Positions 9,545-16,753 of a stretch of DNA of 64,000 nucleotides are shown here, piece after piece; within the stretch, counting starts at the first letter, position 1; each line of letters opens with the position of its first letter. The stretch lies in assembly GCF_900142925.1 (NCBI RefSeq), contig NZ_FRCN01000008.1, positions 186,001 through 250,000 on the forward strand. The letters run 5' to 3'. Below the pieces are notes generated by a model, which searched no databases, was not told where the DNA came from, and saw nothing but the letters and a program-made list of their open reading frames with translations. Both the position numbers and the translations under genes were made by a program. Origin of the DNA: Chitinophaga sp. CF418. GTDB taxonomy: Bacteria; Bacteroidota; Bacteroidia; Chitinophagales; Chitinophagaceae.

Positions 9545-10819
9545 TTATAATCCCGTCGCTACGGTTTTCAGACCTCTTTCCTTTATCAGCTGCTCTCTTA
9601 CTTTGAATTGCCTGTAAAAGGCAACGGGCTGTAAAACACCTCCTGCCTGCAGGCGTGCCTGGGCTACCAGGGAACGGACATCTGTGCGGTAAGCATATTG
9701 CAGTATCTCCTGAGCAGCCACTGCATCATTGTTCTGCTGAGCGGCCTGCAGCGCCTTGGTATCTACCAGCAAAGCCTGTGCATAGGCAATCATAATTGCC
9801 TCCACAGATTGCAACAGGTCTTCTAACGGGTCCTTTACATTATGAGAAGCATCTATCATCCACCCCAGATCATTAGCGTGATTCATACCACGGGCATCCA
9901 TGCCTTCCACCAGTTCATTAAAAATAAGAAACAGCTGATAGGGATTGATACTACCTACAGTGAGATCATCATCCCCGTATTTGGAATCATTGAAATGAAA
10001 TCCCGCCAGTTTACCCTCCATTAACAGCAATGCCACGATCTGCTCGATGTTGGCATTAGGCAGATGATGCCCCAGGTCAACCAGGGTATAAGCCTTCGGC
10101 CCCAGTTTATTGGCAAAAAGCAATGACTGTCCCCAGTCGCCTATAGTGGTTGAATAGAAATTAGGTTCATACGCCTTGTACTCAATGTAAAGTTTCCAGG
10201 CATCAGGCAGGGCGGCATATACTTCCTGCAAGCTATCCAGCGTGCGTTTGAAAGCGCCTCTGAAGTTCAGCTGGCCCGGAAAGCAGGAGCCATCCGCCAG
10301 CCAGAGGCTAAGTGCGTCAGAACCCAGCTCCACGCCGTATTTGATCACCTCAATATTGTGCTCTATGGCCAGTTTCCGGACGCCTTTATCAGTATGATGC
10401 AGGGAACCGAATTTGTAGCTCAGCGCCTGATCGGGTTGGTCCTGGAAAGTATTGGAATTCACAGCATCAAAACGGATATCATGTTGTGCCGCCAGCGCCT
10501 TTATGTTAGCGGTATTCTCAGGAATATCCCAGGGGATATGCAGGGAGATGGCGCCACTGCTCCTGTTCAGCGCATGCAGGAGGCCTATGTCAGTGATCTT
10601 TTCCTCCAGGTTACGAGGCTCCCCTCCCCCGGAAAAACGGCCAAAACGGGTACCACCTGTCCCTAAAGCCCAGCTGGGAATGGCTACCTGGAAGTCCTGT
10701 AATTTCTGCAGAATATCTTCTACATGCGGGATCGTGCCTGCTATATATTCAAAGCTGCGCTCATGCGCCTGCCTATGGGAATCATTGAATTCAGCTATCT
10801 GGAATTTCTCAATATTCAT
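9545..10819 (-). CDS. rhaI: L-rhamnose isomerase (RhaI type, TIM barrel)
   Basis: 424 residues, the length of the Pseudomonas stutzeri/Bacteroidota-type isomerase rather than E. coli RhaA. TIM-barrel strands carry the metal-binding residues: Glu in YIEYKAYEPNFY, Asp and His in LVDLGHHLPNANIEQ, and Asp in FHFNDSKYGDDDL. IPSWALGTGGTRFGRF near residue 50 is a family-specific segment. It converts L-rhamnose to L-rhamnulose in the cytosol. It is separated from the upstream aldolase gene by a 202-bp gap that contains a perfect long hairpin (10876-10919), so its mRNA may be processed or attenuated there. Confidence 0.94.
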   Translation of the reverse strand: MNIEKFQIAEFNDSHRQAHERSFEYIAGTIPHVEDILQKLQDFQVAIPSWALGTGGTRFGRFSGGGEPRNLEEKITDIGLLHALNRSSGAISLHIPWDIPENTANIKALAAQHDIRFDAVNSNTFQDQPDQALSYKFGSLHHTDKGVRKLAIEHNIEVIKYGVELGSDALSLWLADGSCFPGQLNFRGAFKRTLDSLQEVYAALPDAWKLYIEYKAYEPNFYSTTIGDWGQSLLFANKLGPKAYTLVDLGHHLPNANIEQIVALLLMEGKLAGFHFNDSKYGDDDLTVGSINPYQLFLIFNELVEGMDARGMNHANDLGWMIDASHNVKDPLEDLLQSVEAIMIAYAQALLVDTKALQAAQQNNDAVAAQEILQYAYRTDVRSLVAQARLQAGGVLQPVAFYRQFKVREQLIKERGLKTVATGL

Positions 10820-10875
10820 AACAGGAAATTTGGGTCGTTAGTAAATTAGGAAAAGTTTTTCGTTACCGGCACACT

Positions 10876-10919
10876 GTCAACACATGCCGGCCTGGCCATG
10901 GCCAGGAGCATGTGTTGAC
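10876..10919. repeat. Long intercistronic hairpin (nested perfect palindromes)
   Basis: Outer 12-bp arms GTCAACACATGC / GCATGTGTTGAC enclose a 16-bp perfect palindrome CCTGGCCATGGCCAGG. It lies inside the rhamnose operon between the aldolase gene and rhaI. No T-run follows on the minus strand, so it is not a standard intrinsic terminator. It resembles REP-like or RNA-processing hairpins that set different message levels for flanking cistrons; that function is inference. Confidence 0.7.
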
Positions 10920-11021
10920 TCAATGTAACTGGTATTTAACTGATGAAAGAATTTATCTATAAAAGTCAGGACAACACTCATCTATGTTGGTCAAATGACC
11001 GTTGGCATTTAACCGATGTAC

Positions 11022-13145
11022 TTATCTCACAAAGGCAGCAGCAACACCTCCATCAACATTGATCACGTTACCGGTCGACTTGCTCAGCAATCCTCCCGTA
11101 ACCGCAAAACACGCATTAGCAATGTCTTCCGGCAGGATCACCTGGTTCAGTAAGGTGCGTTTTGCATAATAAGCAGGCAGTTCTTCCACTGTAACGCCAT
11201 AAGCCTTAGCACGGCCCGCAGCCCAGTCGCCCTCCCATATTTTGCTGTCAGCAATTACAGCATCCGGGTTTATGACATTTACACGAATGCCGTCTTTACC
11301 CAGTTCTGCCGCATTCAGACGGCTCAGGTGTAATTGTGCTGCCTTAGCAGAGCCATAACCTGCATTGTTCGGACCACTCATGAGGGCATTCTTGCTCACG
11401 ATATTGATCACATCACCTCCCAGGTCCTGCTTGCGCATCACTTCCACACCCTGCTGAGTTACCAGGAACTGCCCTTTCACCAACACATCATACAACAAGT
11501 CCCAGTCTTTTTCTGTATGCGCCTCCAGTGGCTTGGAAATAGAAAGACCCGCGCAGTTGATCACCATATCCACACCTCCGAAAGCCAGGCTGGCCACATC
11601 ATATGCTTCTTTTATGTCACTACTTTTTGTAACATCCAGGATAGCAGTTGCGAAAACGTCCTGACCATACTGTTTTGAGAATTCTTCCTTTGCTGACTGC
11701 AGACGGCTGGCATCATTATCATTGATGACCACACAAGCGCCTTCATCAGCAAATTTCTTTGCGATCGCTTTTCCGATACCTCCAGCGCTCCCCGTGATCA
11801 GTGCAATACGGCCGGATAATGCCTTCGGCTTAGGCATACGTTGCAGTTTTGCCTCTTCCAACAGCCAGTATTCTATATCAAAAGCCTCCTGACGCGGCAA
11901 AGCGGTATATTCAGAAATGGCCTCAGCGCCTTTCATCACATTGATAGCATTGGTATAGAACTCTGCAGCTACCCTGGCAGTCTGTTTATCCTTTGAGAAA
12001 GTGAACATACCAACACCAGGATACAATATCACCACCGGGTTGGGATCACGTAAAGCAGGACTGTTCGGATGACGGCAGTTATTGTAATAGTCAGTATACA
12101 TCTGCCTGTAGGCCGCAAATAAAGGCTCCAATTGCTGTTTTACCGCAGCTGCATCATCCAGTGCAGCCTGGGGATCGAGCGGCAAAACCAGCGGACTTAT
12201 CTTCGTGCGCAGGAAGTGGTCCGGACAACTGGTTCCCAGTGGCGCCAGTCTGTCAAGATCTTTGGAGTTGATGAACTCAAGCACCCGCGGATCATCTGTA
12301 AAATGCCCTACCATGCGGGTATGTGCAGAACACAATCCACGCAATACCGGCGCCAGTGCAGCCGCCTGCTTTCTGCGTACTTCGGGAGCCGCGGAAGTGA
12401 TGCGTGCTCCACCGAAAACCGGTCCTTTCTTTCCATAATGCTCTTCAAGGTAAGCTGCACAACGCTCAATTACTTCCAGCGTATTCATATAGCTTTCATA
12501 AGCAGTATCGCCCCAGGTGAACAACCCATGAGAGCCAAGCATTATGCCTCTGATACCCGGATTATCACGCAGGCATTGTCTTAGTTGCAAACCAAGATCA
12601 AACCCCGGCCGCTGCCAAGGTACCCAGCCGATGGTACCACCAAAGAGCTCTTTTGTAATGCGCTCACCATCCTTCGCAGCAGCAATAGCAATGGCCGCAT
12701 CAGGATGTAAATGGTCTATATGTTTGAATGGCAGGAAACCATGCAGTGGCGTATCAATAGAAGGAGCTTTGGAACTAAGGTCAAAAATGCAGTGATTGAA
12801 AAGTTCCACCATCTCATCTTCCTGTTCAATACCTTTGTAGATATTCTCCAGGCTGTGCAGTCGCTCCACATATAATGCCGCCAGACCGCTACGTTTCAAT
12901 GTGCCCAGATCACCACCTGAACCTTTTACCCACATTACTTCCGTTTGTTTACCCGTCAGCGGATCTTTTGCCATCACCTTACAGGATGTGTTACCACCAC
13001 CATAATTAGTGAGCCGTAGATCGGCGCCCAGCAGGTTAGAACGGTAGATCAGCAATGCTACCTCGTCGCCCGCCAATGCAGCGGCTTTCTGCTCGTCCCA
13101 GAGATAACTTACATGTTTGAAATTTGTTAAGGAAGAAACCGACAT
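11022..13145 (-). CDS. rhaEW: Bifunctional L-rhamnulose-1-phosphate aldolase / lactaldehyde dehydrogenase
   Basis: 707 residues in two domains. Residues 1-~420 are a class II aldolase (fuculose aldolase-like) domain with NYGGGNTSCKVM, VKGSGGDLGTL and the zinc-ligand region HGFLPFKHIDHLHPDA. Residues ~445-707 are a short-chain dehydrogenase with ALITGSAGGIGKAIA (NAD-binding Gly motif) and the catalytic YGSAKAAQ (YxxxK). The aldolase gives DHAP and L-lactaldehyde; the dehydrogenase half is known in this family (RhaEW) to oxidise lactaldehyde to L-lactate. That product explains why lutABC is in the same operon. It lies 117 bp after the rhaT start-proximal unit (65 bp after rhaT stop). Confidence 0.93.
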   Translation of the reverse strand: MSVSSLTNFKHVSYLWDEQKAAALAGDEVALLIYRSNLLGADLRLTNYGGGNTSCKVMAKDPLTGKQTEVMWVKGSGGDLGTLKRSGLAALYVERLHSLENIYKGIEQEDEMVELFNHCIFDLSSKAPSIDTPLHGFLPFKHIDHLHPDAAIAIAAAKDGERITKELFGGTIGWVPWQRPGFDLGLQLRQCLRDNPGIRGIMLGSHGLFTWGDTAYESYMNTLEVIERCAAYLEEHYGKKGPVFGGARITSAAPEVRRKQAAALAPVLRGLCSAHTRMVGHFTDDPRVLEFINSKDLDRLAPLGTSCPDHFLRTKISPLVLPLDPQAALDDAAAVKQQLEPLFAAYRQMYTDYYNNCRHPNSPALRDPNPVVILYPGVGMFTFSKDKQTARVAAEFYTNAINVMKGAEAISEYTALPRQEAFDIEYWLLEEAKLQRMPKPKALSGRIALITGSAGGIGKAIAKKFADEGACVVINDNDASRLQSAKEEFSKQYGQDVFATAILDVTKSSDIKEAYDVASLAFGGVDMVINCAGLSISKPLEAHTEKDWDLLYDVLVKGQFLVTQQGVEVMRKQDLGGDVINIVSKNALMSGPNNAGYGSAKAAQLHLSRLNAAELGKDGIRVNVINPDAVIADSKIWEGDWAAGRAKAYGVTVEELPAYYAKRTLLNQVILPEDIANACFAVTGGLLSKSTGNVINVDGGVAAAFVR

Positions 13146-13210
13146 ATGTTCTTTTTTAAATTTTTATAATGTTACAGGCACGGCACTATCACCAAGGCAC
13201 CGATTCTATC

Positions 13211-14263
13211 CTAAAAAGAATTGCCGTAGCCGACCAATAGCACAGACGCCATAATCGTTGCTACACCAAGTATGATCGTCAGGAATGTTCGCCTACTTAC
13301 TCCTTTCCATTCCCTCAACGTGATACCCCACAGACTTGAAATCATGATAATAAAGGCCATATGCAATATCCAGGAACTGGCCCCGTTACCCAGCTTACTC
13401 TCGCCCATACCATAGAAGAAGAACTGGAAGAACCAGGTGGTACCAGCTAAAGCAGCAAAGAAGTAATTGCCCGCCAGGGGTGTTTCTTTATTGACATAAT
13501 CACCGAATGTTTTGTTCCGGATATTCAGCAACAAACACCAGAGCAGGTTGGTGGTAAGGCCACCCCAGAGTAATACGACGAAGATCACATTGTTCTGAAA
13601 CAAGGGATTACTGCCCTGCTCCACTGCAATAGCGGCCATAGGCTTTCCTGCCTCTATACCAAAATTGAAGCAGGCACTCAGGATACCTGAGACTGTCGCT
13701 ACTATCAGTCCTTTTTTCAGGTCGAATTCCTGTATACTTTGTTTCTTCTGATCTTCTGATAATTCACGTTCCTTCATCACACCCGCGGCCCCACAAATCG
13801 CGATACCCAACAGACAGACTACAACGCCACTAAGGACTAATAATCCCCCGGGGCTCTTTAGCATGGCTGAAAATGTATGTGTCGTATCGGAAGTGAACAG
13901 ATCCCTGTAGATGGGAGGAATAAGAGAACCGAAGGCGGAGGTATATCCCAATGCTACTGACATCCCCAGCGACATTCCCAGGTAGCGCATGGCCAACCCG
14001 AACGTAAGGCCGCCAATACCCCACAATACACCCATAAAATATGTCCAGAAGATAGTAGCGCTATCTGTTTTACTGATGATGCTCAGGAAATCAGGCACCG
14101 TGATCCAGGCTGCAAGGAATGGTACTATTAACCAGGAAAAAAAGCCGCCCACTATCCAATAACTTTCCCAGGCCCAGTTCTTTACTTTTTTGAAAGGGAT
14201 ATAAAAACTGCCGGAAGCAAAGCCTCCTACGAAATGAAAAAAGATGCCTAAAATAGCTTGCAT
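13211..14263 (-). CDS. rhaT: L-rhamnose/proton symporter RhaT
   Basis: About 350 residues with roughly ten hydrophobic segments, the RhaT/DMT-like architecture; MQAILGIFFHFVGGFASGSF is the characteristic start. I chose the ATG at 14263 although the frame is open to 14338. The extra 25 residues are hydrophilic and unlike the family, and a Bacteroidota -7 element (TAAATTTG) lies at 14306-14299, just upstream of this ATG. It imports L-rhamnose across the inner membrane and is the first gene of the operon that runs to rhaM. No regulator gene is adjacent, so the controlling protein is encoded elsewhere. Confidence 0.92.
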   Translation of the reverse strand: MQAILGIFFHFVGGFASGSFYIPFKKVKNWAWESYWIVGGFFSWLIVPFLAAWITVPDFLSIISKTDSATIFWTYFMGVLWGIGGLTFGLAMRYLGMSLGMSVALGYTSAFGSLIPPIYRDLFTSDTTHTFSAMLKSPGGLLVLSGVVVCLLGIAICGAAGVMKERELSEDQKKQSIQEFDLKKGLIVATVSGILSACFNFGIEAGKPMAAIAVEQGSNPLFQNNVIFVVLLWGGLTTNLLWCLLLNIRNKTFGDYVNKETPLAGNYFFAALAGTTWFFQFFFYGMGESKLGNGASSWILHMAFIIMISSLWGITLREWKGVSRRTFLTIILGVATIMASVLLVGYGNSF

Positions 14264-14298
14264 AATTGTGGAATTGTGTGTTAAATCGTGGAATCTTT

Positions 14299-14326
14299 CA
14301 AATTTAAATAAAGGCAGCGGGGCAAC
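14299..14326 (-). promoter_or_regulatory. Candidate promoter of the rhamnose operon
   Basis: On the minus strand TAAATTTG (14306-14299) matches the Bacteroidota -7 consensus TAnnTTTG. A GTTG (14326-14323) lies 16 bp upstream as a weak -33 element. The implied transcript starts near 14292, about 30 nt before the rhaT ATG at 14263. Confidence 0.5.
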
Positions 14327-14361
14327 TGTCCTACACATTCCTATTGGGGCTAAAATTAAGA

Positions 14362-14390
14362 AAGGCTGACCTTACGTGAAGGCCAGCCTT
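14362..14390 (-). terminator. Intrinsic terminator
   Basis: Arms AAGGCTG / CAGCCTT with an inner CCTT / AAGG pairing; on the minus strand followed by a T-rich stretch (TTCTTAATTTT). It closes the lipoprotein gene at 14417-15019 and insulates it from rhaT. Confidence 0.8.
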
Positions 14391-14416
14391 ATTCTCTCTG
14401 CATAAATATGTTAATA

Positions 14417-15019
14417 TCAGTATGTTACTTTCACATCAGCAACAATATAGTCTGTCGTTATTGCCTTCACCTTAATGATACCTTTCTTGGCAAAACCATT
14501 CTGGAAGAATATTACCAGCGGCATATCGGATGAAGCAAAGCTTTCATTATCCGTAGTAATGGTCAGCTTTTTAAGAGTAGAGGCGTGGGTGATAGTATCG
14601 AAAGAATTAATGTTAAAGGTATCTGCAGGCACCAGGTTACGCACCAGCGTAGTCAGGGTACCGGGGATCTTCAGATCAAAACTTTCATCATTAGGGCTGG
14701 TAAAAAACATAGAGAAGGATCCAAAATTATTGAATGCCACATCTATATATTTACCCAGCGTATCAGGAATATCGCCATCTACGTATACTTTCCCTTTAAA
14801 AGAGGAGAAAACGCGACCATAGCTTTCATTTGCCGGCGTTAAGGAAAACTTCAGGTCTGTGAATGTAACGACGCTATCTGTTTTGTTGCCACCGGATCCG
14901 GATCCAGGTGTATTAGTGGTATCACCGGGATTGTTTGTTCCACCGCCAATACCTGCCTCTTTGGAGCAGGCAGTATAAGTCAGTGCTATGACTGCTATCA
15001 GCAGGAAGTATTTTCTCAT
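14417..15019 (-). CDS. Hypothetical lipoprotein
   Basis: 200 residues. A short basic and hydrophobic leader ends in TYTACSKE, a loose lipobox with Cys18 as the likely lipidated residue. A Gly/Thr/Pro/Asn-rich linker (~20-45) follows, typical of Bacteroidota surface lipoproteins. The rest is a beta-rich domain with no motif I recognise. It stands alone: its terminator separates it from rhaT, and the region upstream (15020-15150) has no gene. No function can be assigned. Confidence 0.7.
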   Translation of the reverse strand: MRKYFLLIAVIALTYTACSKEAGIGGGTNNPGDTTNTPGSGSGGNKTDSVVTFTDLKFSLTPANESYGRVFSSFKGKVYVDGDIPDTLGKYIDVAFNNFGSFSMFFTSPNDESFDLKIPGTLTTLVRNLVPADTFNINSFDTITHASTLKKLTITTDNESFASSDMPLVIFFQNGFAKKGIIKVKAITTDYIVADVKVTY

Positions 15020-15150
15020 AGGATAGGATCAGTTATTTCCAGCAAAAATATAAAAAAATATAATCAAGTGTATGCCGTAAAATAACTGTAACGCTAACAC
15101 CCTGTTTTTCCGTTATTTCCGCAATTATACCCTGATACGATCACAGCTTT

Positions 15151-15465
15151 CTGACAGACAACACTTCGCAGTAATGTATCAATCAATAATTTATGAGATA
15201 TGCTAAGGTACTGGTGTCAGTTATAGTTCCCTGAAAGACACATTTCCCGCCAGGTTGCCAATGAATGATTCATGAGATGTGCTAAGGTTCTATGCTGTCA
15301 TAGTTTCCTGAAAGGCAACGCTTCCCGGTAACCTGTCAATCAATCATTTATAAGACCGGACACTACCTCGTGTGAATCAGCGTTTTCCGACGGGCACACT
15401 CCATAGTAAAATATCAATCAATAATCTATGAGATATTACGAGGCTCCAAATGGAATATCTCAGCC
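15151..15465. repeat. Decayed ~80-bp tandem repeat running into the 3' end of the LLM oxidoreductase gene
   Basis: Four diverged units begin at about 15151 (CTGACAGACA), 15231 (CTGAAAGACA), 15308 (CTGAAAGGCA) and 15388 (CGACGGGCAC), so the period is 80, 77 and 80 bp. Shared landmarks are TCAATCAATAAT, then TTATGAGATATGCTAAGG or variants. The fourth unit contains the stop codon and last codons of the oxidoreductase gene (CTATGAGATATTACGAGG). The other three therefore look like non-coding copies of the gene end plus its 3' flank. Apart from these repeats I see nothing in 15020-15425. Confidence 0.75.
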
Positions 15466-16454
15466 AGTAATTCATATGAGCGGAAACGGTCTTCTGCATG
15501 TTCTGCCATGGTAGCAGCAACAATCTCATCCACATCATAGTCATCCGCCAGTTTCAGCATACGCTGTTTCACCTGTTCAGGAGTCCCGGCAATCATACGG
15601 CCCCTGTTAGCCATTACACGTTGCCATTCCATATCTGAATATTCGTAATCCCGCACTTCTTCGTAGGAAGGAAATTCATCAAACTTTCCTTTCTCAAAAC
15701 TTAACAGGCGGTAATCCATCATGGCCTGCAGTTCATCAGCCTTTTCCTGTGTATCAGCACAGAATACGAAGATCCCTACACTGGCGGCAGGTTCCTTCAG
15801 GAACTGGGAAGCTTTGAATTTTTCACGGTAGGTCTTTACGGCCTGTGGACCGCCCACTGGATAAATAAAATGTGCGAAAGATAATGCCCAGCCCTGACGT
15901 GCCGCCAGCAAGCCACTTTCTCCGCTGGAAGTCAGCATCCAAAGTTCAGGTGCGGTATCTATCTTAGGTATAGCCATCACTTTCTCATGTATAGTGCCGG
16001 TCTCCCTCGAATCGGACAGATAACCTTCCAGGTCATTGACCTGCTGTACAAAATCTCCTGGTTCAAAGGTATTGGACGGGTTCAACACATGAGCGGTCAG
16101 GCGATCGCCTCCAGGTGCCCGGCCTATACCCAGATCAATGCGTCCCGGATATAGCGCCTCCAGCAGTCGGAAGTTCTCAGCCACCTTCAGGGTGCTGTGA
16201 TTAGGTAACATCACACCGCCTGATCCCAGGCGTATATGTTTGGTGACAGCTGCCAGGCGCGCAATTAATATTTCAGGTGATGCTCCCGCAAGTGAGCGGG
16301 TATTATGATGTTCTGAAAGCCAATATCGGGTGAAGCCCAGGCGGTCAGCCAGCTGCGCCAGCTTAACGCTTTCCTGTAGTGCCTCTACGGCGTTGCTGCC
16401 TCTGCGGATGGGGGACTGATCTAATACGCTGATTCTTAATTTCCTGTCGGCCAT
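15426..16454 (-). CDS. LLM class flavin-dependent oxidoreductase (luciferase-like)
   Basis: 342 residues, a single bacterial-luciferase-type TIM barrel. Diagnostic segments are RISVLDQSPIRRG at the N-terminus, GFTRYWLSEHHNTRSLAG, the LGSGGVMLPNHSTLKVAE region and the Gly-rich RIDLGIGRAPGGD. This is the YhbW/MsnO8-like subgroup, FMN-dependent oxidoreductases of mostly unknown substrate. The last codons (EPRNIS-stop) lie in the last unit of an ~80-bp tandem repeat. A -7 element at 16489-16482 gives a short leader. It appears to be transcribed alone. Confidence 0.9.
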   Translation of the reverse strand: MADRKLRISVLDQSPIRRGSNAVEALQESVKLAQLADRLGFTRYWLSEHHNTRSLAGASPEILIARLAAVTKHIRLGSGGVMLPNHSTLKVAENFRLLEALYPGRIDLGIGRAPGGDRLTAHVLNPSNTFEPGDFVQQVNDLEGYLSDSRETGTIHEKVMAIPKIDTAPELWMLTSSGESGLLAARQGWALSFAHFIYPVGGPQAVKTYREKFKASQFLKEPAASVGIFVFCADTQEKADELQAMMDYRLLSFEKGKFDEFPSYEEVRDYEYSDMEWQRVMANRGRMIAGTPEQVKQRMLKLADDYDVDEIVAATMAEHAEDRFRSYELLAEIFHLEPRNIS

Positions 16455-16481
16455 GAGTAATCCTTTTTAGAATGTTCGTTC

Positions 16482-16489
16482 CAAAATTA
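16482..16489 (-). promoter_or_regulatory. Candidate -7 element (LLM oxidoreductase)
   Basis: TAATTTTG on the minus strand matches TAnnTTTG and lies 28 bp before the ATG. No clear -33 TTTG at the right spacing was seen, so the call rests on one element. Confidence 0.4.
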
Positions 16490-16520
16490 CAAAAGAATTA
16501 CGAAACTATCAGTATTCCGG

Positions 16521-16753
16521 CTTTTTCTTATTCCATTCCCTGCCACCCAGCTGTCTGTCCAATTCACATTTCTCCCAATTCAGTTTCCGGCCTTCTTTAC
16601 TCCGTCCTCTTCCCCGGTAACAAAACTGCCCTATCTGACTTCCACTCAAAGTTTCCTCCGATTCAGTTCCTCGTCTCCCTTACTCCATTGTCTTCCGGTA
16701 ATACGCCTGTACTGCCCTGATCTCCGCCCAGCTCACACTTTCTCCCAATCTCG
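16521..16753. repeat. Tandem copies of the 3' end of the helicase gene
   Basis: Three diverged units. The coding one, 16667-16753, encodes the last ~25 residues of the helicase with its stop. Non-coding ones are at 16584-16666 and 16521-16583. Read on the minus strand each runs ATTGGGAGAAA (or ATCGGAGGAAA), a GGGCAG block, TTACCGG, then GGAGTAA or GGAATAA. The stop codon is kept in each copy. This fills the 225-bp space between the two genes. Confidence 0.75.
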
